From: Lachnospiraceae bacterium
GTDB lineage: Bacteria > Bacillota > Clostridia > Lachnospirales > Lachnospiraceae
DNA: 64,000 nt
Reading direction: 5' to 3'
Assembly (NCBI GenBank): GCA_017470935.1
Contig: JAFUXG010000007.1
Span: 30,654 to 94,653, forward strand
Shown here: positions 26,263 through 34,366 of the stretch, piece after piece
Layout of the letters: each line of letters begins with the position of its first letter
Numbering within the stretch: position 1 is the first letter of the stretch
The notes under the pieces: generated by a model
What the model saw: the letters and a program-made list of their open reading frames with translations, nothing else
What the model was told of the DNA's origin: nothing
Databases searched by the model: none
Translations under genes and position numbers: made by a program

Positions 26263-26291
26263 AACCACCTCTTCGAATTGAAGAAGTGGTT
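26263..26291 (-). terminator. Terminator after the candidate PD-(D/E)XK gene
   Basis: AACCACCTCTTC and GAAGAAGTGGTT form a 12-bp stem with one mismatch around GAATT. On the minus strand the stem is followed by TTTTATT. It lies 38 bases after the stop at 26329. Confidence 0.7.
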
Positions 26292-26328
26292 GGAAATGAT
26301 GTTGCTTCTTGTTTAAGACTGTGTATTA

Positions 26329-27144
26329 TTACCAATATTTTTCTTCAAAAAATTTTTTCAAATTATCCCATACCTGCTCATCATTTTTTTCTAATTTTAC
26401 TATTGTTTTCTTTTTTATTTTTGCAGTAATTTTATCTAATCTTTTTATTTTAGACAAATCAGGGCATTCATAAAAAGCCTTTACAATCTCGGCGTTTCCT
26501 TTGTACCTATTCTTCATAAAATCAAAATAATAATACATCAAATAATTATTAATTTTATCCAAATCTTCGATCTCATAATAATTCCATATTTTCCCATTCG
26601 TATGTATCACCTTTCCATACCATAACACATCCCCATATAACTGATCAACTTTTGTCTTGTCATTGTCATTGTCAATTTCAATGAAAAAATCGCCATCACT
26701 ATATTCTAATTCTAATTTTACCGAAATAGGTTTTTGGTTTTCTTTATTTATTTCTTCAATTTTCTCAGTTAAATATTTAACTTCGATACATCCACGCAAT
26801 TTTGATTTTTTATTCCTTATATATACTATCTTTTTGCCATACTCATCATTTTTATCTGATTTATCATATCCTTTACTATAATTGAATTCATTGTCAATAT
26901 ATTCAAAATCTTTACTCATAATAACCATATCCGGATAATTTGAAATACCATACAACAGGTTTCTGGAAGCATATTTGCATAATCGCCCTCTATGTACATC
27001 AACCAGAGATGGAGCTTGTTTATTTAAAGGGCTAAAACTACCCGATTCACGTAACAGACTATTTATAAGTGGATATAATGCTTCTTCTCCACCATACTGG
27101 CGTTCTATAAATTCTAATTCTTCCATGTACTCTTCTAAAGTCAT
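26329..27144 (-). CDS. Uncharacterised AT-rich protein with a possible PD-(D/E)XK nuclease core
   Basis: 271 residues from the ATG reading MTLEEYMEELEFIERQYGG, with GGAGAGA eight bases upstream. I recognise no named family. The stretch NYPDMVIM (P71-D72) followed by RGCIEVKYL (E121-x-K123) matches the spacing of a PD-(D/E)XK nuclease core, with hydrophobic strands around both parts. The rest is Lys/Asp/Tyr-rich with a helical C-terminus. Codon use is clearly AT-richer than in the flanking housekeeping genes, which suggests recent transfer. It lies between the ATPase-DUF234 gene and the acidic protein. Confidence 0.6.
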   Translation of the reverse strand: MTLEEYMEELEFIERQYGGEEALYPLINSLLRESGSFSPLNKQAPSLVDVHRGRLCKYASRNLLYGISNYPDMVIMSKDFEYIDNEFNYSKGYDKSDKNDEYGKKIVYIRNKKSKLRGCIEVKYLTEKIEEINKENQKPISVKLELEYSDGDFFIEIDNDNDKTKVDQLYGDVLWYGKVIHTNGKIWNYYEIEDLDKINNYLMYYYFDFMKNRYKGNAEIVKAFYECPDLSKIKRLDKITAKIKKKTIVKLEKNDEQVWDNLKKFFEEKYW

Positions 27145-27217
27145 TTGTACTCTCTCCTTTATCGAATTTATCCTTATTAAAAGATAACACAATCGCACTT
27201 TTATTACAACGTAAAAT

Positions 27218-27241
27218 GGGCAGAGTTTTCACACTCTGCCC
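27218..27241 (-). terminator. Hairpin terminator after the ATPase-DUF234 gene
   Basis: GGGCAGAGT (27218-27226) and ACTCTGCCC (27233-27241) form a perfect 9-bp stem with a 6-base loop. On the minus strand it is followed by ATTTTA, a short T-run. It lies about 130 bases past the stop at 27375. Confidence 0.65.
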
Positions 27242-27374
27242 CTCCACAAAATATAAATGCCAGCACTATAAGAATCACAATATTAATTCCTATGAACAGG
27301 AGTTGAACTTTTATTCTTCGCAGATATTTCTGATATCGACGATCATCTTTAAAGTTTATTATTACAAAAAGAAA

Positions 27375-28808
27375 TTAAGCATTAAACAGATCATCAAAAG
27401 TTATTGTTTTAACAAATGCTCCACTATATTCATTTCTTTTCAAACCATAAGTTGTTATTAATGTACTATATACAGCCGTCTTTTGAGGCAGCTTTGACTG
27501 AAGCATTTCGATTCTTCTTAATATTGTTCTGTAATAATCCTTACTCACAGTATAATCATCACTGTAAAACTTTATTTCACACATATTGACAACATTATCT
27601 TTCCTGTGTATCAGTAAATCAATCTGCAGCCCCTCCTCGTCATCTGCCTTTTTTGTCCATGCAGACTCAGAGGATATCACTCCGCTAATACCCAACGCTG
27701 CTTTAATCTGTTCTATATGATTAAAACATACATTTTCAAAAGCATACCCTCTCCATGAAACAACTTCCGAGAGCGAAGAATTTTGTTGCCAGAATCTTTT
27801 GCTTGTCGTTGCCTGATTCTTAATAAAATGCAAGTAAAAAAGACAAAACGGATCGATCAGCTTATAATATTCTTCTTTTTTGGATAAGCCAAAAGGCGTA
27901 TATTTTATCACAAAATCACTTGAAATAAGCGCATTTAGATCCTTTGTCAGATGACCTCCATCAGATATCTTAAGTTTTTCAGCTATAGTCTTTCTTGTAT
28001 ATCCCATGTTTCTTGTATAAAGCAATTCTACTATTGATTTTATTGATTCAGGTCTTTTGAATACCGATTCAAACAACCTGTCAAACTCTGTTTTAAGCGG
28101 AGCATCTTTCGCAAAAAAAACAGCATCAACATTTTGAGCAAAACTGATCTCCTCATTCATGTAATTCATATAATAAGGAATGCCTCCAAATATCATATAA
28201 CTTTGAACAATATCATATCTGGAAAAAGGAATATTATTGCTTTTATAAAATTCTTCACATTCTGCAAGAGTAAATGGCGATAGTTTAATCTCATGTGTTA
28301 CTCTGCCATACAATCCCCCATGATTATTAATTAGTTCATTCTTCATCCATGAATTTGCACTGCCACATATAATAACCATAAGATTTTTTCTATGACACCC
28401 CCATGTGTTCCAGAATCCTTCAAATGCTCTTATGAACCCCGAACGAGGTGTATCAAGCCAAGGCAATTCATCCAGGAACACAACTTGCCTTGAACCGTCA
28501 TCTAAATCCTGCAGCAACTTCTCAAGCATGTAAAATGCATCCAACCAATTAGCTGGTCTTTCATCACTTTCCATTCCATGAATTTTAAGAGAATTATAAA
28601 AATGATCCAGCTGTGCCCTAAGAAGTCCATTAGCCTCCTCATCTAAAGGTGATAATCCGGCATGTCGAAACGATATCTTGCCTTCAAATACTTCATCAAT
28701 CAAAAAAGTTTTCCCAACCCTGCGTCTTCCATAAACAGCAACCATTTCAGCCTTATTTGATTGGTATAATTTATCTAATTCCTTTCTTTCTTTTTCTCTT
28801 CCTATCAT
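27375..28808 (-). CDS. ATPase with C-terminal DUF234 nuclease-like domain
   Basis: 477 residues. The N-terminal half is a STAND/AAA-like ATPase of the archaeal ATPase family: MIGREKERKELDKLY, Walker A GRRRVGKT, Walker B VVFLDELPWLDT and sensor stretch LMVIICGSANSWMKNE. A winged helix follows (TRKTIAEKLKISDGGHLTKDL). The C-terminal DUF234 region has QIDLLIHRKDNVVNMCEIKFYSDD, a D...E-x-K pattern of the PD-(D/E)XK fold. Such proteins are widespread in Clostridia and Bacteroidetes; their role is not settled, though defence or mobile-element links are frequent. Its promoter is embedded in a 14-bp inverted repeat. Confidence 0.88.
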   Translation of the reverse strand: MIGREKERKELDKLYQSNKAEMVAVYGRRRVGKTFLIDEVFEGKISFRHAGLSPLDEEANGLLRAQLDHFYNSLKIHGMESDERPANWLDAFYMLEKLLQDLDDGSRQVVFLDELPWLDTPRSGFIRAFEGFWNTWGCHRKNLMVIICGSANSWMKNELINNHGGLYGRVTHEIKLSPFTLAECEEFYKSNNIPFSRYDIVQSYMIFGGIPYYMNYMNEEISFAQNVDAVFFAKDAPLKTEFDRLFESVFKRPESIKSIVELLYTRNMGYTRKTIAEKLKISDGGHLTKDLNALISSDFVIKYTPFGLSKKEEYYKLIDPFCLFYLHFIKNQATTSKRFWQQNSSLSEVVSWRGYAFENVCFNHIEQIKAALGISGVISSESAWTKKADDEEGLQIDLLIHRKDNVVNMCEIKFYSDDYTVSKDYYRTILRRIEMLQSKLPQKTAVYSTLITTYGLKRNEYSGAFVKTITFDDLFNA

Positions 28809-28836
28809 GTTTCAGTCACCCCATTATATTTTTATT

Positions 28837-28914
28837 GGGCGAAAGCTCAAAAAAAGAGCAAGATTTCGCCCATTTATTTTTCTACATTATATGTCAAAAT
28901 AAATGGGCGGTCAA
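28837..28914 (-). promoter_or_regulatory. Promoter of the ATPase-DUF234 gene inside a 14-bp inverted repeat, plus leader hairpin
   Basis: On the minus strand TTGACC (28914-28909) and TATAAT (28891-28886) are 17 bases apart. The perfect repeat CGCCCATTTATTTT (28867-28880) and AAAATAAATGGGCG (28896-28909) flanks the -10 box. Immediately downstream GGGCGAAA (28837-28844) pairs with TTTCGCCC (28864-28871), with inner GCTC/GAGC, forming a leader hairpin that shares half of the repeat. Confidence 0.7.
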
Positions 28915-28916
28915 GG

Positions 28917-29810
28917 TCACATCTTCACCATTTTAATTGCGCAATGATCCGTCAAATTCCTAATCCGGGGCGAATCATCAACGAGCGAGCATGTGCAACG
29001 CAAAGCCAAATTGGGAGTAGCAATGAATTTGTCTATACCATATTCATCCCATGTAGCCTTCTCTTGTGTAACATCAACCATTCCTCCAAAAATATCTCCG
29101 CCATTAAAAGTCTCATTGAAGTCGCCAAAATATAATACTTCTTTGTGTGAGTATGTGTCCTTGAGACCTTTAAGAAATACAAGAGAATTAACTTTACGGC
29201 TGACCTGGAATTCATTAGTATCGTCATCAACACAAGGAACATGCACGCCTGCTATCATTATACCGTTACTGCTATCCCCTTTCGACAACACGCCTGCAAC
29301 ATAGCGAAACCGCGGAAACATTTCATCCGCCGAAAATATCTGATCAAATTTAAGACCACTGTCCTTCTTAATTGCAAGAATTGTAACGCACCAATATCTC
29401 TTGCAATCATCATAATCCAGTTTTTTCACAGGATAGTAGATTTTATATCCTGAATGTTCTAAATGCGCTGCTAACCTTTTGCCCTTTTCTGTCGGCATGA
29501 ATTCGCTAAGGCATGCAACATCAGGAGCTTCATTAGTCACATAACCCGCAATCTCATCGATTCTGTGATCTTCATCACCCTCATAAGAAACATTGTAGGT
29601 ATCTGTATTCTTCATGTGCATGTTAAGTGCAAGAAAACTTACCCTGCCATCAAAAATACCATTTGAAGCTGCTGCTTTCTCAGCAATATACCTGCGAAGA
29701 TCTGCTGCCGGTATAACTCTCTGTTCATCGCAATACCTCTTATACTTTGTATACGTATCTGCCGATACCTTAAATGAAATTTCCTTTTTTAATTCCTGTT
29801 TAGCCAACAT
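28917..29810 (-). CDS. Endonuclease/exonuclease/phosphatase-fold protein with N-terminal RHH-like domain
   Basis: 297 residues. Residues ~8-48 (KKEISFKVSADTYTKYKRYC ... LRRYIAEKAA) look like a ribbon-helix-helix DNA-binding domain. The rest is the EEP (DNase I/APE1) fold with its motifs: LALNMHMKN (Asn63), VACLSEFMPT (Glu103), IAGVHVPCVDDD, LYFGDFNETFNGG and LTDHCAIKM. The motif set is complete, so a metal-dependent nuclease or phosphodiesterase is expected; the fused DNA-binding part suggests a sequence-directed enzyme or self-repression. The promoter at 29888-29921 has the same inverted repeat as the WYL and acidic protein promoters. A GGAGG site precedes the ATG. Confidence 0.82.
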   Translation of the reverse strand: MLAKQELKKEISFKVSADTYTKYKRYCDEQRVIPAADLRRYIAEKAAASNGIFDGRVSFLALNMHMKNTDTYNVSYEGDEDHRIDEIAGYVTNEAPDVACLSEFMPTEKGKRLAAHLEHSGYKIYYPVKKLDYDDCKRYWCVTILAIKKDSGLKFDQIFSADEMFPRFRYVAGVLSKGDSSNGIMIAGVHVPCVDDDTNEFQVSRKVNSLVFLKGLKDTYSHKEVLYFGDFNETFNGGDIFGGMVDVTQEKATWDEYGIDKFIATPNLALRCTCSLVDDSPRIRNLTDHCAIKMVKM

Positions 29811-29887
29811 AACGTCAACCTCCTTTTCAATATTATTTTTCTAAACTCTAATTAAACTGCCCGATCGGTTTTTGATGTTACACCTAT

Positions 29888-29921
29888 ATCATACGAATCT
29901 ATCATCCGCCAATCAACGGAT
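29888..29921 (-). promoter_or_regulatory. Promoter of the RHH-nuclease gene with the shared inverted repeat
   Basis: On the minus strand TTGATT (29916-29911) and TATGAT (29893-29888) are exactly 17 bases apart. The -35 box overlaps ATCCGTT-GATT-GGCGGAT, the third copy of the island motif, with two changes in one arm. Confidence 0.75.
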
Positions 29922-29983
29922 ATTACTGTTCTTGTTCTCTGTTCCTAATATTTCTGTTTTAATATCGGCTGATAATATATCAC

Positions 29984-30026
29984 TTTTCATAACACATTAC
30001 CCATGATATAATTTTAAAATATATCA
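29984..30026 (+). promoter_or_regulatory. Promoter and palindrome upstream of the restriction endonuclease gene
   Basis: TTTTCA (29984-29989) and TATAAT (30007-30012) are 17 bases apart. A 23-base inverted repeat with arms TGATATA (30004-30010) and TATATCA (30020-30026) overlaps the -10 box and may be an operator limiting restriction gene expression. The ATG at 30074 has AGGAGGG six bases upstream. Confidence 0.6.
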
Positions 30027-30073
30027 TATATAACACTTAATATACTTTTTGAAGAATTATAGGAGGGCAAGTT

Positions 30074-31261
30074 ATGGCATTTTCCAACGCAGACAAATCA
30101 AAACACGGTCGGAGTGCACAGGACAGTCTTGCTGCAATATTAAACAGGTGTTATGATGCCGGGTATTTAGAACAGGTTATACCTGAATATAGAGCTGGCA
30201 TAGACGGCTTTAATGACAAACAGTTTTTCGCACCTTTTCTTATCGTATTTAAGGATGGGGCAAGGTGGGCATTATTTACCGCTACATCAATGCGCACAGA
30301 CCGGATAAAGGGGCATCAATGGGATGCATTTAACCTTAAGAGAATTGACCCTAAAATTACGCGGGTATATATGGTATATCCAGATGGTATTGAAGAAAAA
30401 ATAGAAAAGGAATTTATCCGCAAAAACCAAAAATATGCAGATAAGATAGAATACTCAATGATCGATGCTATTGTCTCCCAGAACGATATCAGTGACTTGA
30501 TCGAGGCTTATGCGATCAAGGACAAAAGCTTTGGGCAAACGAAAGACATTCAGGGAAAGGGTTATGAGGATAGAGTTGCCGATATCCTGTCTTTTCAGCA
30601 GAATCTTGAAAAATGGAAAACAGACGATATTACAGCCACAGGCATGCATTATGATATCTTCAAAAACATTGTGGAATGCTTTGGGCTTGATAAAACAGCT
30701 ACAGCATCCATCAAGGCGACCTCAGATAAAAAACAAATCGGAGTATTGCCTTCAGGAGGCAACCCTAAGACCGATGTCCTGGTTTCAGTGACCTTCACCG
30801 ACGGCAGCTCAAAGCACTACACAATAAGCTGCAAACGGAGCAGCGCCAGGCAGGTCAGCGTACATGAATACAGCGCAGATATATTTGCAGATGTTCTTGA
30901 TAAGGAGAATTCGTCTCTCCGCGAGCTTCTGAATCTTTTTCAGAAAGCAGGCAACATGCGGGACTTTGGGACAGAAAATGCGGAAAAACTTACCCAGGAA
31001 CTGTCCCCTTATTTCGAAAAATTGACTAAGTGGGTTCTCGGCGGCCATGGAGGAGCTGGCAACCCCGACACGCAATTTGCAAATTATATTCTCGTATACG
31101 ATGATAACAGCGGTTCATCATCCATACATAGCATTGAACAATTTGTCCGCCGCTTAATCGACGATGGCGCCAGCGGTAATTTTGGCACTCCATTCCACTG
31201 GACATACCCGTCCAAAAAACGGGGCAAAAAAATACAGCTAAAATTAAAATGCAATGTATGA
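30074..31261 (+). CDS. Type II restriction endonuclease, MspI-like family
   Basis: 395 residues. The C-terminal part carries GGNPKTDVLVSVTF followed by KHYTISCKRSSARQVSVHEY, a catalytic Asp/Lys pair in a PD-(D/E)XK-type core, and ends with GTPFHWTYPSKKRGKKIQLK, which I associate with MspI-family enzymes. The N-terminal ~150 residues are extra and may be a specificity or dimer domain. It faces a C5-cytosine methyltransferase across a shared terminator, the expected companion. If the MspI assignment holds the target would be CCGG-like, but the site cannot be read from the sequence. It is one of only two plus-strand genes in the window. Confidence 0.68.
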   Translation: MAFSNADKSKHGRSAQDSLAAILNRCYDAGYLEQVIPEYRAGIDGFNDKQFFAPFLIVFKDGARWALFTATSMRTDRIKGHQWDAFNLKRIDPKITRVYMVYPDGIEEKIEKEFIRKNQKYADKIEYSMIDAIVSQNDISDLIEAYAIKDKSFGQTKDIQGKGYEDRVADILSFQQNLEKWKTDDITATGMHYDIFKNIVECFGLDKTATASIKATSDKKQIGVLPSGGNPKTDVLVSVTFTDGSSKHYTISCKRSSARQVSVHEYSADIFADVLDKENSSLRELLNLFQKAGNMRDFGTENAEKLTQELSPYFEKLTKWVLGGHGGAGNPDTQFANYILVYDDNSGSSSIHSIEQFVRRLIDDGASGNFGTPFHWTYPSKKRGKKIQLKLKCNV

Positions 31262-31298
31262 TAAACAGACAATAATGATGAAATCAAAAATCAAAATA

Positions 31299-31324
31299 CG
31301 CAGGGACGATCCGCTGTCCCTGCG
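31299..31324. terminator. Bidirectional terminator between restriction and methylase genes
   Basis: CGCAGGGAC (31299-31307) and GTCCCTGCG (31316-31324) form a perfect 9-bp stem with an 8-base loop. T-rich tracts follow on both sides. It sits between the convergent stops at 31261 and 31333. Confidence 0.8.
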
Positions 31325-31332
31325 CTTATTTA

Positions 31333-32763
31333 TCATAAATGGTTTGGCAGACAATCAACTATTTGTTTTGCGAGTGCATAAGCTAATAATGGCGGTATTG
31401 CATCTCCTATCTGCTCATACCTGTCCTGTTCGTGCGCCCCATGAAACTGCACATAAGGTCCGGCAAACTGATACCAGTCTGGAAAGCTTTGCAGCCTCGC
31501 AGCTTCTCTTGGAGTAATCGCTCTGTTCTGGGTTGGATGGAGCAATTCATCAAGGCAATGGGATGTGACAGTATAGCTGGGATCTTTAACCCTAAGCCTT
31601 CTATTCCTTGAACCATAAATAGTATTAGGAAACACCTTCTCATATGTAAATTCTTCGAAGCCTGGAACTGTCTCCTCAAGCCTGCCTTCTTCCTTCAAAC
31701 GTTTATATTCATCGCGCATACTGGAATCAGGAGGAATAACTGAAAGCAATGCCTGCTTTCTCCTTATATGCCCCGGTCCCTTATGGCTGCTTAATGCGTG
31801 TTCGTTATAATAATCATGCGTGTATTCAGGAGCAATACTGTTAATTCCATCTAACTGGTTAATTCCCCGCATTATCTCGACAAATCTCTTTTGATTATCG
31901 TTATTATACTGTGCAGGATGATCGTAATGGCTTATTTCCTGATTTGACTCAACAGCCGGCAGATCACTTAGTGCATCACCCACAGTCACATACGGATTAT
32001 CAGTTTCAGGTCCATAAGCAGGTACGGGATATGTGAACTGAATCCCAGCATCAGCCAGATCAGCTCTGATGGAAATCAGAAACAGTCTCTCTCGCAGTTG
32101 GGGAACACCATAATCACAGGCTTTCAGCAGCACTGTACCCTGGTCTCTGGAAACCAGCCGGTATGCCGGCTTTGCTGTCTGGTCATCAAAAGTGTCGCAG
32201 ATATGCTTGAAAATTGCCCCTTTGACTCCGTCTGCACTCGGCTTAGAAAACATCCCCTTAACATTTTCAAAAAGAATAGTCTTGGTATTAACTGTCCGTG
32301 ATATTCTCACGATATTGTCAAAAAGATCGTCTCTTTCATCTCCCAGCTTTCTTGAGCCTGCAATACTGAAACTCTCACATGGTGCTCCGCCGGAAACAAC
32401 GTCCACAGTCTCATTTATAGAATCTATACCATATCTATACAGAAGCAGATCCTTGATCATATGATCATCCACAAGATTTATATCCCCGTGGATCACAAGT
32501 GACTTTGTACTTTCCTGCATAAAGTGCGCAAGGTATTCTTCATTTTTTCCGTTTTCAGTGGAATACTCTGCAAGATGCATAACCTCTGCATTATGGCTCT
32601 TTGAATAAGTTTCCACGGTTGTATCTGTCCACTCTACAGCAATCAGAGGCAGTATTCCAGCCCACTTGAAACCTGTGCAGAGTCCGCCAGGACCCGAAAA
32701 CAGATCTATACTAACTAAACTAAAGTGTTCCTTTGCCATTCTCTGGATAAGAGAGTTATTCAT
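31333..32763 (-). CDS. DNA (cytosine-5-)-methyltransferase
   Basis: 476 residues with the ordered C5-methylase motifs: I in SIDLFSGPGGLCTGFKWAG, IV in VVSGGAPCESFSIAG with the catalytic Pro-Cys, VI in TILFENVKGMF, VIII in GVPQLRERLFLISI, and X in QIGDAIPPLLAYALAKQI. The region between VIII and IX (about 235-385) is the target recognition domain. It protects DNA from the convergent restriction enzyme and creates the 5-methylcytosines whose deamination Vsr repairs. A GAAGGAG site precedes the ATG. Confidence 0.95.
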   Translation of the reverse strand: MNNSLIQRMAKEHFSLVSIDLFSGPGGLCTGFKWAGILPLIAVEWTDTTVETYSKSHNAEVMHLAEYSTENGKNEEYLAHFMQESTKSLVIHGDINLVDDHMIKDLLLYRYGIDSINETVDVVSGGAPCESFSIAGSRKLGDERDDLFDNIVRISRTVNTKTILFENVKGMFSKPSADGVKGAIFKHICDTFDDQTAKPAYRLVSRDQGTVLLKACDYGVPQLRERLFLISIRADLADAGIQFTYPVPAYGPETDNPYVTVGDALSDLPAVESNQEISHYDHPAQYNNDNQKRFVEIMRGINQLDGINSIAPEYTHDYYNEHALSSHKGPGHIRRKQALLSVIPPDSSMRDEYKRLKEEGRLEETVPGFEEFTYEKVFPNTIYGSRNRRLRVKDPSYTVTSHCLDELLHPTQNRAITPREAARLQSFPDWYQFAGPYVQFHGAHEQDRYEQIGDAIPPLLAYALAKQIVDCLPNHL

Positions 32764-32866
32764 AATGTTCTCCTTCAGGTTTATTATTCTCTTTTTAATC
32801 TTCTTTCAGGCAGCCTTATACAGTATACCACAATCATACAAGATATTCACTCATAAAAAAACTCCC

Positions 32867-33613
32867 TCAGCCTGCGTAAACCCTTCTCAAATATTCAAAC
32901 TCATTCCTAATGCACAGGTACAGGGCTCTTCCTTTGTCAAGTCCCATATTATCGCAGAAATACCTGTAAAAATTGTTTCTGTTCTTTGATTTCCTGACCG
33001 CCTCCATGACTAACTTCTCTTCCGTCTCAGAAAGCTGCCGTTCACAATGCTCTAGCACATAAGCAGCCAGGCCTTCCTTATCCGGATTATGAGCTTCGAA
33101 AAAAACATCGGGCAATCCCCGCAAAGGAGCTCTGTCTGATAACATATTCTCACAAAAACCACTAGTGTCTTCAATAGTACCAGCGTTTTCATCAGAAAAT
33201 TCAAGCTCCATATCCCATTCGTCAACAATATCAAATTCATCCAGAAAATCTGGCAAATTGATATCATTTATTGCTTCAATCCTATTCAAATTGCTGCGTC
33301 CACAGGTTTTTGCTGCGGCAATACATATATCGTATCCCTTGTCTCGGCTTACAATGTAATAAATGTTATCCTCAGTCATTTCGCACAGCATAAGAGTAAT
33401 GAGATGGAAGTCAAGTGCGTTTGGATATCCGTTCTGAACCCAGCGGAAGCTGATCGACGCCTCAGAGTTCATTATTTTCTCAACATTCGCCACCTTAAGA
33501 TTCTCTGCTCTGTTACTGTAAAAGATTATAACCTTATCATCATCAGAAAGTTTCTCGATGCCTTCAATACCTATATTGCCAACATTTTCAAAATCAACAT
33601 AAAATACTGCCAT
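32867..33613 (-). CDS. PIN/NYN-like nuclease-fold protein paired with a nucleotidyltransferase
   Basis: 248 residues from the ATG reading MAVFYVDFENVGNIGI. Acidic residues in the order of PIN-like nucleases are visible: D7, D68 (NALDFHLITLML), D91 and D95 (YIVSRDKGYDICIA). The C-terminal third is helical (CERQLSETEEKLVMEAVRKS) and may be a partner-binding or regulatory part. The ATG follows the stop of the nucleotidyltransferase by one base, and the AAGGAG site lies inside that gene, so translation is coupled. RNA is the likely target for this fold, but the substrate is unknown. The open frame upstream of this ATG is only the overlapping neighbour. Confidence 0.78.
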   Translation of the reverse strand: MAVFYVDFENVGNIGIEGIEKLSDDDKVIIFYSNRAENLKVANVEKIMNSEASISFRWVQNGYPNALDFHLITLMLCEMTEDNIYYIVSRDKGYDICIAAAKTCGRSNLNRIEAINDINLPDFLDEFDIVDEWDMELEFSDENAGTIEDTSGFCENMLSDRAPLRGLPDVFFEAHNPDKEGLAAYVLEHCERQLSETEEKLVMEAVRKSKNRNNFYRYFCDNMGLDKGRALYLCIRNEFEYLRRVYAG

Positions 33614-33614
33614 A

Positions 33615-34262
33615 TCACTTCTCCTTACCGAACAATCTGCTATACACGTGTTCAACTGCTTCGGTATAAATGGCAGAGGATGTATGGGTATTGTCATTTC
33701 TTGTCAGATATCTGTTCTTAAGCTTTAAGTACTCCTCACGAAGCTCCTGGGACTTGCCTTTTTTTCTGATTCTGATCGCCTTACTTTCAGATCCAGCCCA
33801 GTAGTCCCTGGAAATATTCCATATATAATTGCCGATGGGCTTATCGTGGATAAGCCTTTCAGTATTGCCCTCATTATCCTTCTTGACAATTGCCAGATCA
33901 AAGCTGAATCTTTTCCCTGAGCCGTCAGGGAATTTCACAATAGAGGTTATGACCGATCTGCTGTCCTTGCTAAATGAGAATTCTGTATCCTTGACTATCC
34001 TGTTAAGCTCATTCATAACTGCATCCTTAAGCTTCTTGCAGTCATTCCTATACTCATCTGTCATCTTCTGAATGATAAGATCATAGTCAAGGTCATAGGG
34101 TTCTTCCTCATTCTGGGTCACGATGTTAAGCCTGCCGCTCCCCACCAATGCAGGCTGGGCTGATATCCCCTTTTCCCGTAAGCTCTGGCACAGCTCATCT
34201 AACATGGCTCTGCAGCATTTTTTGTCTGCCTCGACAATCATTGGTTCTACATACTTGTACAT
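33615..34262 (-). CDS. Pol-beta/CD-NTase-like nucleotidyltransferase
   Basis: 215 residues. LVGSGRLNIV (G41-S42) followed by YDLDYDLII (D57, D59, D61) and RFSFDLAIVKK (D122) reproduces the GS...D-x-D...D active site of the nucleotidyltransferase superfamily, so all three catalytic carboxylates are present. The protein is short and lacks an obvious C-terminal helical domain of full-length CD-NTases. It is the first gene of a two-gene operon with a PIN-like protein. The product could be a nucleotide signal, or the enzyme could modify an RNA or its partner, as in MNT-type toxin pairs. Promoter at 34319-34347. Confidence 0.75.
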   Translation of the reverse strand: MYKYVEPMIVEADKKCCRAMLDELCQSLREKGISAQPALVGSGRLNIVTQNEEEPYDLDYDLIIQKMTDEYRNDCKKLKDAVMNELNRIVKDTEFSFSKDSRSVITSIVKFPDGSGKRFSFDLAIVKKDNEGNTERLIHDKPIGNYIWNISRDYWAGSESKAIRIRKKGKSQELREEYLKLKNRYLTRNDNTHTSSAIYTEAVEHVYSRLFGKEK

Positions 34263-34318
34263 ATTTTTTCCTTTCTTCCGCCCACGCCACCCAGATAGCT
34301 TTGCCGCTAAATCGTTAT

Positions 34319-34347
34319 AGAATATCTTACTATTCAGTAAATGTCAA
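34319..34347 (-). promoter_or_regulatory. Promoter of the nucleotidyltransferase-PIN operon with internal inverted repeat
   Basis: On the minus strand TTGACA (34347-34342) and TATTCT (34324-34319) are 17 bases apart. The spacer is largely filled by TTACT-GAAT-AGTAA, an inverted repeat with a 4-base centre, well placed to be an operator. Confidence 0.75.
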
Positions 34348-34366
34348 GAGACAAAACAAGAAAAAT

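Noticed and set aside
25966-29921. The three ATCCGTT/CGGAT repeats considered as a CRISPR-like array or mobile-element ends
   Set aside because: Copies are 0.25 and 3.7 kb apart, lack regular spacers or target duplications, and each sits on a promoter.
19974-34262. Search for an integrase, transposase or tRNA attachment site bounding the accessory region
   Set aside because: None was seen; the island reading rests on gene content and AT-richness only.
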